Assembly (NCBI RefSeq): GCF_019041915.1
Contig: NZ_JAHPYF010000001.1
Location: 62,001 to 126,000, forward strand
Origin: Collinsella sp. MSK.8.10
GTDB taxonomy: Bacteria > Actinomycetota > Coriobacteriia > Coriobacteriales > Coriobacteriaceae
Length of the DNA: 64,000 nucleotides
Reading direction: 5' to 3'
Under the pieces are notes generated by a model. It was not told the DNA's origin, ran no database searches, and saw only the letters and a list, made by a program, of their open reading frames with translations. Positions within the stretch are counted from its first letter, which is position 1. Each line of letters starts with the position of its first letter. Shown here piece by piece: positions 43,485 through 51,268 of this stretch. The translations under genes and the position numbers were made by a program.

Positions 43485-43823
43485 ATGATTCAAATCTTCG
43501 GCACCAAAAAATCCTTCGATACCAAGAAGGCGCAGCGCTATTTTAAGGAGCGCCGCATTAAGGTGCAGTTTATCGACCTTAAGGAAAAGGAGATGAGCAA
43601 GGGCGAGCTCACGAGCGTGATGCAGGCGGTCGGCGGCATCGACAAGCTGCTCAACCCCAAGGCCAGGGACGAGGAGACGCTCGCGCTCATCCAGCACCTC
43701 ACCCCTAGTCAGCGCTTCGACAAGCTGCTCGAGAACCAGCAGGTTCTAGCTGAGCCCATCGTGCGCAACGGCAAAAAGGCCACCGTCGGTTATTGCCCCG
43801 ATGTATGGGGAGCCTGGGAGTAG
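43485..43823 (+). CDS. ArsC/Spx-family protein without the N-terminal Cys
   Basis: 112 residues of thioredoxin-like ArsC/YffB type (MIQIFGTKKSFDTKKAQRYFKERRIKVQFIDLKEKEMSKGEL...EPIVRNGKKATVGYCPDVWGAW). Arsenate reductases and Spx have a Cys where this protein has TKKSFDTK, so redox catalysis of the usual kind is unlikely. The C-terminal PIVRNGKKATVGY segment is typical of the family. It follows the flavoprotein closely. Role unknown. Confidence 0.8.
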   Translation: MIQIFGTKKSFDTKKAQRYFKERRIKVQFIDLKEKEMSKGELTSVMQAVGGIDKLLNPKARDEETLALIQHLTPSQRFDKLLENQQVLAEPIVRNGKKATVGYCPDVWGAWE

Positions 43824-43909
43824 CTTGTGTTATTTGCCGGCGCGTGGGTATAAGAGCAGGCGTTTGGCATAAGATTCAACTGTAAGCCATGTCTAACAAA
43901 GGAGGGCAC

Positions 43910-45040
43910 ATGCCCAACAAACCCGTGAAGATCATCATGCTTACCGGATACCTCGGTGCCGGCAAGACCACGCTGCTCAACCACATCCTCGCTAACGACG
44001 GCGGCATCCGCGCCGCCGTGATCGTCAACGATATCGGCGAGATCAACGTCGACGCCAGCCTTATCGCCGACGGCGGCCTTTCCGAGACCGATGACCTCAT
44101 CCCGCTCACCAACGGCTGCATCTGCTGCACGCTTTCGGATGACCTGGCCAACCAGCTGCAGGGCATCGCCGATTCGGGCAACTTCGACTACATCATCATC
44201 GAGGCATCGGGCATTTGCGAGCCTATCCCCATCGCCTACACCATCTCGAGCTTCTGCGACGAGGCCAAGGCAGGCGGCGAGCCCAAGCTCGCGCTCGACA
44301 ACATCGTGGCCGTGGTCGACTGCGCCCGCATGTACGACGAGTTCAACGGCGGTCGCGACCTGCTGGCCGAGGATATCGACGAGGACGACATCGAAAGCCT
44401 GCTCATCCAGCAAATCGAGTTCTGCTCCACGCTGATCCTCAACAAGACCGATACCGTGAGCCCTGAGCAGATCGCCGAGCTCAAGGCCATCGTGCGCAGC
44501 CTGCAGAAGGACGCCGTGATTGTCGAGGCCCAAAACGGCGAGGTCCCCATGGAGGAGCTGCTCGACACCGACCGCTTCGACTTTATGCGCGCCTACAACT
44601 CCGCCGCCTGGATCGAGGCCATGGAGCATCCCGAGGAGCACGACGACCCCGAGGTGCTCGAGTACGACATCGAGACCTTTGTGTACTCGCGCCGCAAGCC
44701 GTTTGACCTGCAGAAGTTCACCAATTTTGTTGAGCAGGAGTGGCCCGACGAGGTCATCCGCGTCAAGGGTCCGCTGTGGCAGACCGGCGATCCGGACATG
44801 TGCTACATGTTTGAGCAGGCCGGCCACCAGATGCGCCTGATGGAGAACGGCCTGTTTGTCGATTCGGCGCCCGAGGGCGAGAAGCAGAAGATCATCGACG
44901 AGAACCCCGAAATCATGCAGATTTGGGACGACGAGACGGGCGACCGCATGACGAGCCTATGCATCATCGGCCGTCACATGGACAAGGATGCGCTCATCGC
45001 CTCCCTCGATGCCTGCCTGACCGACTGGCACCGCGCCTAG
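43910..45040 (+). CDS. CobW/COG0523 family metal-chaperone GTPase
   Basis: 376 residues. The P-loop is GYLGAGKTTLLNH (13-25), the metal-binding CxCC is GCICCTL (C70, C72, C73), the Walker B region is DYIIIEASGICEP, and LNKTDTV is the guanine-specificity motif. The C-terminal CobW domain is present (FDLQKFTNFVEQEWPDEVIRVKGPLWQ). These GTPases insert or deliver zinc, cobalt or other metals. The start at 43910 has AAAGGAGG 4 nt upstream; an ATG 21 nt earlier lacks a site. A terminator follows. The target metalloprotein is unknown. Confidence 0.9.
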   Translation: MPNKPVKIIMLTGYLGAGKTTLLNHILANDGGIRAAVIVNDIGEINVDASLIADGGLSETDDLIPLTNGCICCTLSDDLANQLQGIADSGNFDYIIIEASGICEPIPIAYTISSFCDEAKAGGEPKLALDNIVAVVDCARMYDEFNGGRDLLAEDIDEDDIESLLIQQIEFCSTLILNKTDTVSPEQIAELKAIVRSLQKDAVIVEAQNGEVPMEELLDTDRFDFMRAYNSAAWIEAMEHPEEHDDPEVLEYDIETFVYSRRKPFDLQKFTNFVEQEWPDEVIRVKGPLWQTGDPDMCYMFEQAGHQMRLMENGLFVDSAPEGEKQKIIDENPEIMQIWDDETGDRMTSLCIIGRHMDKDALIASLDACLTDWHRA

Positions 45041-45079
45041 GTTTATCCAAGCGGGCATTTTTCCGCCTATGTAACCGCC

Positions 45080-45116
45080 AAACCACCACGAAGGTGCTCT
45101 TCGTGGTGGTTTTTCG
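45080..45116 (+). terminator. Terminator of the CobW gene
   Basis: AAACCACCACGAAG and CTTCGTGGTGGTTT form a 14-bp stem followed by TTCG, with five T in the tail. Confidence 0.92.
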
Positions 45117-45135
45117 TTCTGAGCCAAGGAGATTC

Positions 45136-45735
45136 ATGTTCAACATTGTGCTGTATGCGCCCGAGATTCCGGCCAATACGGGCAATATCGGCCGTACCTG
45201 CGTGGTCACCGGCGCCCGCCTGCATCTGGTGGAGCCGCTGGGCTTCTCGCTCGACGACAAAACGGTACGTCGCGCCGGCCTGGGCTACTGGCAAAACTTG
45301 GACGTGACGACCTATGCCGGCTGGGAGGATTTCCTTGCACGCAACGGTCTCTCCCCTGCCGACGAGCGCCTACATCTGCTGACCAAAAAGGCACGCCGCA
45401 CCTATGCGCAGAGTACCTACCACGACGGCGACTACTTGGTCTTTGGCAGCGAGAGCTCGGGCATTCCCGAGCCACTGCTCGCCGCGGCGCCCGAGCGCTG
45501 CGAGCGCATCCCTATGCTGCGCGATTGCGACTCGCTCGATAACGCCGAGGCTTGGGAAGCCCACGAGGAATCGCTCGGACATACCGAGGACAGCCACGAG
45601 GCCATCCTTCAACAGGACATCTGCGGCAACTTCATCAACCCGGACGACTACCGCATCAGCGCCCTCAACCTCTCCAACAGCGCCGCCATCGTCCTCTACG
45701 AAGCCCTGCGCCAAACAGGCTTTCCGGGAATGTGA
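45136..45735 (+). CDS. trmL: tRNA (cytidine(34)-2'-O)-methyltransferase TrmL-type
   Basis: A SPOUT methyltransferase that modifies the wobble base of certain leucine tRNAs. It has 199 residues with NIVLYAPEIPANTGNIGRTC (motif 1), YLVFGSESSGIPEPLL (motif 2) and ISALNLSNSAAIVLYEALRQ (motif 3, the knot). The usual length is about 155-165; the excess is a stretch of about 40 residues (DSLDNAEAWEAHEESLGHTEDSHEAILQQDICGNFINPDD) between motifs 2 and 3. CAAGGAG precedes the ATG. Its TGA stop lies inside hairpin repeat F2 copy 1, and the next DNA is a gene graveyard. Confidence 0.9.
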   Translation: MFNIVLYAPEIPANTGNIGRTCVVTGARLHLVEPLGFSLDDKTVRRAGLGYWQNLDVTTYAGWEDFLARNGLSPADERLHLLTKKARRTYAQSTYHDGDYLVFGSESSGIPEPLLAAAPERCERIPMLRDCDSLDNAEAWEAHEESLGHTEDSHEAILQQDICGNFINPDDYRISALNLSNSAAIVLYEALRQTGFPGM

Positions 45736-45761
45736 CAAAGGAACTGTCCCTTTGTCACATT
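45729..45761. repeat. Hairpin repeat family F2, copy 1
   Basis: AATGTGACAAAGG and CCTTTGTCACATT form a perfect 13-bp stem with a short loop (about 7 nt). It overlaps the trmL stop codon. Three relatives lie at 51234, 54337 and 55552. Confidence 0.85.
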
Positions 45762-45764
45762 CGG

Positions 45765-46025
45765 TTATAGGTAGCGACCGGTAATGCTTGCGGAGCAGGC
45801 TGCGATGTCGCCCGGCGTACCGGCGCAGACGATTTGCCCGCCCGCGTCGCCACCGCCCGGGCCCATGTCGATCACGTAATCGGCATTGCGGATAAGGTCG
45901 AGATCGTGTTCGATCACGATAACCGTGGCGCCCTTGGCAACAAGGCCACATTCGTGCCACAGCACGCGATCGCGAAGGCACTCGCCCAACCCCGAGTGTG
46001 GTCGCAACGTTCAATGACATCCGCG
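45765..46025 (-). pseudogene. Collapsed duplicate of the uvrA2-GNAT-ATPase block
   Basis: Positions 45765-45947 encode the last 60 residues of the UvrA-type protein at 51269-53761, with 59 of 60 residues identical (Ser for Lys near the end) and DNA differences that are mainly synonymous. Directly joined, 45949-45990 matches the end of hairpin F2 copy 3 plus the 3' end of the ATPase gene at 54366 (encoded [13 protein letters not shown] versus LGEYIRERVLWHE). Then about 46000-46025 matches a more internal ATPase segment (near 54503-54535). The order is the same as in the intact block 51234-54535, with the middle deleted. No functional product is expected. Confidence 0.85.
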
Positions 46026-46066
46026 CCCCGACCTACACCGATTTACACCAAACGCCGCCTAGGCTC

Positions 46067-47488
46067 TCAGTCACCAAAGAATGCGGCCGACCATCCTTCT
46101 GCGGAGCAAATCTCAACCTCACCGCCCACAGAGACAGTCTCCATACCGACAAGTATTGCAATACGCTCCTGTTTTTCAATGATGAACCGCTTATGGTAGA
46201 AGATGTTGGCATATTGCAAAACACGATTCATCTGCGAGACATCAAACAAGGCGCCGACAACGCCGCCAAACACGGGAATGGCCTTGCCGAGGGATTTTTG
46301 AGTGATATTCCTGCCAATTTGTTCGAGTACGTTTTTGAAAACACTATTCTCGAGCGACTTCTTGCCAGCATTCTCGAGTGCCTTACGTGCAGCGGCATTA
46401 GCAAGGGCGCGAATCTGCGTGACAAGCATAGCCGCGCCACCCCGTGCCGCCATTGCCGTCCAGCCTTTCTTGACCGTCTGCTTCACACCCTCCATCTCGG
46501 CTACAAGCATCACTTTACCGATTGTGACAGCCATGCCATCAGCAGAGCCTGCCGACGGAGCCATCGCGTTTGAAAACACATCGCCCGCAATGACCATTTC
46601 AGCCGGATCCTCTTTAACGTTAAATCCGTACATCATGGCAACCGACTGCACCGCGCGATAATAGAGAAACATGCTGAATACGATATTGAAGGGCAAACCG
46701 GCAAACCCAGGAGCACCCGTCACCGCACCCTCGGTCGCCGCAAGCAGCAAGTGTCTACCGTTCTCACCTGCCGCAATCCTCGCGACGTCAAAACTGCGAA
46801 GCATGAATAACTCGTCAATCGAACGGATAGTAACGCCTTCAAGCGTAGTATTTGCGGCCTCAACAATCTGCGCCTCAGTAACGCTGTACTTGGCAGCTTG
46901 CTCCTCGATAGCTTTGAAACCATCGACGACCTGCTTCATAACCTGTGCATATAGCTCTTGTTGCTGAATCTCACTTGTAAGCTCATCGACCGCATCTCCA
47001 ACGGCAGTGCGAAGATTCTCCGGTATCTTTAGCCCAGCCATATCGGTCAGCTGCTTGAGCTTTGAAGGCGCTACCATCTTTTCGTATTGCTCGGTCAATA
47101 CCTCAAGCTCGGCAAGCTCTTGATTGGTCAGCAACGGATCGGGCAACACCCAATCACCGTTATCGTCAACGAGCGTCGATGGCAGGCCGAGTTGCTCTTG
47201 TCGCTTTGCGCTGTAGCGTTCATTCGCCGCGGCTGCAGTTGCAGAAGCAATCCCATTTGCAAAGTCAGTAATACCTTTAAGCGCATTATCCGCCAACGGG
47301 CTAGCGGCGTCCGCCAATTCACTCGATTTCTTTTGGGTCTCCTTGACCACACCCATAATGGCGTTTTGCGCGCCATTTAATGCTCCAAACATTATGTTCT
47401 CCAGCGAAGAAGAACCGACACCGGGCTTCCGCTGCTTTTCGGGCTCCGCCTCACCAAACTGTTGTCGTTTATCGGACACACCATTCAC
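46067..47488 (-). CDS. EcsC-family protein
   Basis: 473 residues. The core (about 230-320) reads RHLLLAATEGAVTGAPGFAGLPFNIVFSMFLYYRAVQSVAMMYGFNVKEDPAE, the pattern of the EcsC family, which is widespread but poorly understood and was named for a Bacillus transporter operon. The N-terminal 60 residues are polar and the flanks are helical and Ala-rich (LANAAARKALENAGKKSLENSV). No signal peptide; it may associate with membrane through the central hydrophobic part. The ATG at 47488 is 2 nt from the previous stop; a GTG at 47479 has better spacing from AAGGGTG and could be the real start. Base composition is more AT-rich than the flanks, suggesting transfer. Confidence 0.75.
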   Translation of the reverse strand: MNGVSDKRQQFGEAEPEKQRKPGVGSSSLENIMFGALNGAQNAIMGVVKETQKKSSELADAASPLADNALKGITDFANGIASATAAAANERYSAKRQEQLGLPSTLVDDNGDWVLPDPLLTNQELAELEVLTEQYEKMVAPSKLKQLTDMAGLKIPENLRTAVGDAVDELTSEIQQQELYAQVMKQVVDGFKAIEEQAAKYSVTEAQIVEAANTTLEGVTIRSIDELFMLRSFDVARIAAGENGRHLLLAATEGAVTGAPGFAGLPFNIVFSMFLYYRAVQSVAMMYGFNVKEDPAEMVIAGDVFSNAMAPSAGSADGMAVTIGKVMLVAEMEGVKQTVKKGWTAMAARGGAAMLVTQIRALANAAARKALENAGKKSLENSVFKNVLEQIGRNITQKSLGKAIPVFGGVVGALFDVSQMNRVLQYANIFYHKRFIIEKQERIAILVGMETVSVGGEVEICSAEGWSAAFFGD

Positions 47489-47490
47489 CC

Positions 47491-48135
47491 TTACTTAAAC
47501 GTAACGTTAATATCGACATCGTCGCCGCATAGGGCTTTGACCTGTTTTTCGATCAATCCGCCGGCTCTATCATCAGATTCTTTGAGCATATCGCTCTCTT
47601 CGACCTTCTTGGTCTGCTCTTTCTTCGCCTGTTTCAACAAACCGTTCAGATCGTCCGTACTTACTTGATTCCAGTTCAGAAAACCATTGTCCTCAACATA
47701 TTTCTTCAGTGTATTGGGGTCTGTTGAGAAAGAGGTAATTTCCGAGTGAGGCAATGTAACCTTTACGCTCTTGACCTCTGAGTTCTCGTCGTTCATATCA
47801 ACCCGCTTGATTTCAATCTTCATTTTATCGGCATCGATCCCGATATCAGCCTTGCCGTCAATCGTTGCGACATATCGCTTAGACGTAAAGGGGTTTTCCC
47901 ACCCAAGCGGATTCCCCGCTTCATCGATTGAGAGCAGCTGCGTAAAGTTATATTCGTACGTCACAAGCTTTACGACCGGCGCGATCTCCTCGCGAATCGA
48001 ATCATCGGTGATCGTTGTAGGATTACGTGTCAAATACAACCAGATACACCCAGCAGTCGCCACGGCCGTAACAGCCAGCAAACCGCCAAAGATTAGCTTT
48101 TGCGTTATTGTTGTAAACAAATTTGTTCTTGTCAT
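47491..48135 (-). CDS. DUF4230-like membrane-anchored or lipoprotein
   Basis: 214 residues from ATG 48135. Residues about 10-32 are a hydrophobic segment (LIFGGLLAVTAVATAGCIWLYL) in which TAGC resembles a lipobox, so it is either a lipoprotein or a single-span protein with the bulk outside. The body (APVVKLVTYEYNFTQLLSIDEAG...KRYVATIDGKADIGIDADKMKIEI) fits the DUF4230 pattern; function unknown. A Lys/Glu-rich helical tail follows. It is 2 nt upstream of the EcsC-family gene, so the two form an operon. Lower GC than surrounding housekeeping genes. Confidence 0.7.
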   Translation of the reverse strand: MTRTNLFTTITQKLIFGGLLAVTAVATAGCIWLYLTRNPTTITDDSIREEIAPVVKLVTYEYNFTQLLSIDEAGNPLGWENPFTSKRYVATIDGKADIGIDADKMKIEIKRVDMNDENSEVKSVKVTLPHSEITSFSTDPNTLKKYVEDNGFLNWNQVSTDDLNGLLKQAKKEQTKKVEESDMLKESDDRAGGLIEKQVKALCGDDVDINVTFK

Positions 48136-48230
48136 CCTGCTTCGCCTTTCTTTTATGGGCCCGACTTCTCCATCATCTTTCATCGTGTACATGACGGCAC
48201 GAATCATTCTGTCAACGGCTTAATGCAAAA

Positions 48231-48257
48231 CGCGACCGTTCGGAGAAAACGGTCGCG
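48231..48257 (-). terminator. Terminator of the lipoprotein gene
   Basis: CGCGACCGTT and AACGGTCGCG form a perfect 10-bp stem, followed on the minus strand by TTTTGC. Confidence 0.85.
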
Positions 48258-48279
48258 CATTCTTTCCAATTCCCGCGAA

Positions 48280-49092
48280 TTATTCCTTGATGCTGTAATT
48301 CGATACTGTCGGCGCGACCCTCGAAGCGTCTACCTCACTCATTACCTCAAACTTCACCTTCTCGCCAGGCGCCCAGGCGGATGTATCTGCGTAGCATTCT
48401 TCCGCCCTTACACCATCGGCATCGTAAAGAGCAACATTTAGAAAAACGTTTTCGAACGATATGTCAGAGGTGTTTTCGACGATTGCGGTGTACGTATAGA
48501 GGCCGTAGCCGTCGTCACTTTTCTCAAAGGTCGCCGATGAGAGCAGGCCGTTGATAACCTCATCATTATGCGTCTTCTCCTCCACGGTCCTACCGTTCTT
48601 GATCAGCTCGTCAAACGCATCTTGATACTCATCATCGACCGTCAAGTCATACCGATCAACCAGTTTCTTAAGCTGTGCAGATCGTGCGTCATAGGCCTTT
48701 TCCCATTCGTCGTAATACTTGGGATCCGATTCCGCATACTTCTTGACAACATCAAGCTGATTATCAAGCAGATTGAGATAGGCAATGACGTCTTCTTGCA
48801 TCTTAGTGTCTTTAAATGACGCCTTTTTGAGTTCTTTGTCGTTATCGATCTCGGTTTTAATTGCCTCTTTTCGAACTTTATTAGAGCCCAGATCAGCATC
48901 CTCTCCCAGTGATTCAAGGTAATCCGACCGCTTTTGATAGCCTTGAGCAATCACGGCCATTGCACGTTCATCGGCATAATCAGGCCCATCGTTTTTCTTC
49001 TCAACCTGTGAACAGCCGCTCAGCAGAAGTGCCCCACAGAGCACCGTCGCAAATAGCGAGATCGCCGCAGCCATCCCATAATGCCTTTTCAT
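48280..49092 (-). CDS. Lipoprotein with C-terminal FxLYD-type domain
   Basis: 270 residues from ATG 49092 (AAGGAGG upstream). The signal peptide MKRHYGMAAAISLFATVLCGALLLSGC ends in the lipobox LSGC, so the protein is anchored outside the membrane at Cys27. Residues about 35-175 are charged and helical, probably coiled coil. The C-terminal part (YTYTAIVENTSDISFENVFLNVALYDADGVRAEECYADTSAWAPGEKVKFEV) matches the FxLYD beta-sandwich pattern. It is common in gram-positive surface lipoproteins with unknown ligand. AT-rich relative to the chromosome flanks, and part of the inserted region. Confidence 0.82.
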   Translation of the reverse strand: MKRHYGMAAAISLFATVLCGALLLSGCSQVEKKNDGPDYADERAMAVIAQGYQKRSDYLESLGEDADLGSNKVRKEAIKTEIDNDKELKKASFKDTKMQEDVIAYLNLLDNQLDVVKKYAESDPKYYDEWEKAYDARSAQLKKLVDRYDLTVDDEYQDAFDELIKNGRTVEEKTHNDEVINGLLSSATFEKSDDGYGLYTYTAIVENTSDISFENVFLNVALYDADGVRAEECYADTSAWAPGEKVKFEVMSEVDASRVAPTVSNYSIKE

Positions 49093-49128
49093 CTTGTCCT
49101 CCTTTAAATACAAAACACGATATCTAGC

Positions 49129-49247
49129 CCCCTCGTCAAAAAGCAGACGAATTGGCAACGCGGTGGCACTATTTGGTTCCGGGGCGTGAACTGGATAAAC
49201 ATCGAGGGAAGGAGTGGACTCCGTGCAATAAACTCCCCTCGTCAAAA
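49129..49247. repeat. Pair of 13-bp direct repeats next to the recombinase gene
   Basis: CCCCTCGTCAAAA occurs at 49129-49141 and 49235-49247, 106 bp apart, between the lipoprotein promoter and the 3' end of the serine recombinase gene. TCTAG lies just before the first copy and just after the second (AATGTCTAG). They could be remnants of a recombination site; this is inference. Confidence 0.45.
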
Positions 49248-49287
49248 TGTCTAGTTAAAGAGGACGGACAGACGGCGAACGGTCATA

Positions 49288-49890
49288 TCAGTTCGTATCC
49301 GCCCGTCTCCAACGATCGAACGTCGATGCGCTGACGTTCAGGAGCATTGCGGCCTCTCGCCTCGTAACTTCACCTCCTTCGAATGATTTGATGACATCGC
49401 GGTAGCTATCCGGACGTTCGAGCGTCGGTCTCCCAAATCTCACACCCCGCAGACGCGCCGACGCGATACCCTCCGCCTGGCGCTGCTTTATGTTTTCGCG
49501 CTCCACCTGAGCCACGTAGCTCAAAACCTGAAGCACCAGATCGGCAATAAAAGTCCCCGTAATTCCATTGGGTTGTTCGCGTGTATCAAGCAATGGCATA
49601 TCGAGCACCACGATGGCAACGCGTTTGTCCGTCGTTAGGCGACGCCATTCATCGAGAACTTCACGGTAGTCGCGACCCAATCGATCGATACTCTTAATCA
49701 CCAAAACGTCCCCTTCGCGCAGACGACGAAGAAGACGCCGGTACTGAGGACGCCTGAAGTCCTTTCCACTCGCTTTGTCAGCATAGATCAAATTCGTTTG
49801 GACCGGAAACCGCTCCAGCGCATCCAGTTGGCGATCCAGGTTCTGATCTGCTGACGAAACTCGAGCATACCCATAGATTCTGTTTTTCAT
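49288..49890 (-). CDS. Serine recombinase, resolvase/invertase family
   Basis: 200 residues. The N-terminal catalytic domain begins IYGYARVSSADQNLDRQLDAL with the nucleophile Ser12. Other family blocks are ADKASGKDFRRPQYRRLLRRLREGDVLVIKSIDRLGRDY and the E-helix VLQVLSYVAQVERENIKQRQAEGIASAR. The C-terminal 40 residues are a helix-turn-helix (EGGEVTRREAAMLLNVSASTFDRWRR). It is a small resolvase/invertase, not a large integrase. The start at 49890 follows AGGGGC. It lies inside the AT-richer island, and it may have moved the island or be a leftover of a transposon. Confidence 0.92.
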   Translation of the reverse strand: MKNRIYGYARVSSADQNLDRQLDALERFPVQTNLIYADKASGKDFRRPQYRRLLRRLREGDVLVIKSIDRLGRDYREVLDEWRRLTTDKRVAIVVLDMPLLDTREQPNGITGTFIADLVLQVLSYVAQVERENIKQRQAEGIASARLRGVRFGRPTLERPDSYRDVIKSFEGGEVTRREAAMLLNVSASTFDRWRRADTN

Positions 49891-50054
49891 GATTGCCCCT
49901 ATCAGCCGCACGATGGCAGCTTCAGCTCATCTGAGAGCCCACTCACAATAGGGCGTGCAAATTTCGCGAATGGGTTGAACCCATTTTCGGGCTCCAACGT
50001 AAGCTATTCAAGCACCGCTTCGATAACGCACGACGCCAACCTTATGCTTTGAAA

Positions 50055-50104
50055 TGAAATTAATCGTTTTTAATTGAGATTAATTAGAATAAAATGAAAT
50101 TAAC
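50055..50104 (+). repeat. Three phased direct repeats (iterons) upstream of ATPase 1
   Basis: TGAAATTAAT (50055), TGAGATTAAT (50075) and TGAAATTAAC (50095) start exactly 20 bp apart, i.e. two helical turns, and end 23 bp before the GTG start of the ATPase. The setting is an AT-rich stretch at 50045-50105. Binding by the winged-helix domain of the encoded ATPase is inferred. Confidence 0.75.
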
Positions 50105-50127
50105 CCGAGACGCTAAAGGAGGGCATT

Positions 50128-51228
50128 GTGGAATACCTCGAAAACCCGTTTACCCCTAGCTTTGGCGAGGTTCCTGCCCATCTCGCTGGCAGACAACAGA
50201 TTATTCGGGATTTGGACCGTGCCTTCTTGAGCCAGCGCAGGCGCCCAGAATTGACCTCGATTTTCTCAGGCGCGCGTGGAACCGGTAAAACCGCTCTCAT
50301 GTCGTCGCTCGCGACAAGGGCGGAAACCCACGGCTGGATAGCCGTAAAGACGACCGCGCTCCCGGGAATGCTTGAGGAAATCGAGCTCGGGACGAAACGT
50401 GCCGCAGCCCATCTCTTCGACTCGTCCACCCACTTCGAAGTCACCGGCCTCGGAATTGCACCGCTCGGCAGCATCGAGGTCAATCGCGTTCACGATGCCT
50501 CAACCTGGCGTTATCGCATGAGCGACATCATCGACCAGCTCAACGAGGCGGGCACCGGTCTGCTCGTCACGGTTGACGAGGTGGACCCGACACTCGACGA
50601 GATGATTCAGCTTGCAGCGACGTATCAGCACTTTGTGACCGATGGGAAACGCGTCGCCCTGCTCATGGCGGGACTTCCCAACAACGTCTCGACGTTGCTG
50701 AACCACAAGACGGTCTCGTTCCTTCGCCGCGCCCAACAATATCATCTGGGTCGCATTGCCGACTATGACGTGCGCGAGGCCTTGATTCGCACAATCCAGG
50801 AAAACGATCGCCTGGCAGATGCTGAGGGAATCGATCGAGCCGTTCGCTCGATCTCTGGTTTTCCCTTCCTATTGCAACTCGTAGGCTACCGTGCTTGGGA
50901 CCTCACAAGCGATTCGAAGGAAATCTCGTCACGCGACTTTGGCCTGGGAATCAAAATCGCGCGCGACGAGATGGACGACCGAATCCTCGCGGCAACCTAT
51001 CGGGAACTCACGGCAGAGGACAAGCGATTCCTCATCGCCATGCTCGATGACGAGGAAGAGTCCACCACCGCAGACCTTGTCGAGCGCCTTAAGCGTTCGC
51101 CGCAGCAGGTCTCCCGCTACCGACGCCGCATGATAGACGCCGGCATCATCGGGGAGCGAGGACGAGGGCTCGTCGCTTTTGAATTGCCATTCTTCCGCGA
51201 CTATCTCGCCGCTCAATGCGTGAAATAG
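50128..51228 (+). CDS. AAA ATPase with C-terminal winged helix (ATPase 1)
   Basis: 366 residues from a GTG with AAGGAGG 5 nt upstream. It begins YLENPFTPSFGEVPAHLAGR, the Orc1/Cdc6-like or archaeal-ATPase-like entry. Walker A is GARGTGKT (48-55), Walker B LLVTVDEVD (145-153), and sensor 1 VALLMAGLP. The C-terminus is a winged helix (EDKRFLIAMLDD...TTADLVERLKRSPQQVSRYRRRMIDAGIIGERGRGLVAFELPFFRDYLAA). Function unknown. It shares architecture and motifs with ATPase 2 at 54366. Both have three phased repeats right before the gene and an F2 hairpin right after it, which points to a self-regulating DNA-binding ATPase or a mobile cassette. Confidence 0.85.
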   Translation: MEYLENPFTPSFGEVPAHLAGRQQIIRDLDRAFLSQRRRPELTSIFSGARGTGKTALMSSLATRAETHGWIAVKTTALPGMLEEIELGTKRAAAHLFDSSTHFEVTGLGIAPLGSIEVNRVHDASTWRYRMSDIIDQLNEAGTGLLVTVDEVDPTLDEMIQLAATYQHFVTDGKRVALLMAGLPNNVSTLLNHKTVSFLRRAQQYHLGRIADYDVREALIRTIQENDRLADAEGIDRAVRSISGFPFLLQLVGYRAWDLTSDSKEISSRDFGLGIKIARDEMDDRILAATYRELTAEDKRFLIAMLDDEEESTTADLVERLKRSPQQVSRYRRRMIDAGIIGERGRGLVAFELPFFRDYLAAQCVK

Positions 51229-51233
51229 AAATC

Positions 51234-51266
51234 AATGTGACAAAGGGGCAGCCCCTTTGTCACATT
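51234..51266. repeat. Hairpin repeat family F2, copy 2
   Basis: AATGTGACAAAGGGGC and GCCCCTTTGTCACATT form a perfect 16-bp palindrome around one base. It lies between convergent ATPase 1 and the UvrA-type gene, 5 nt after one stop and 3 nt before the other. Confidence 0.88.
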
Positions 51267-51268
51267 GT

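Noticed and set aside
45765-46007. An 80-codon gene of its own
   Set aside because: The frame joins a UvrA-type C-terminus to out-of-context ATPase sequence; it is a deletion scar, with no start signal.
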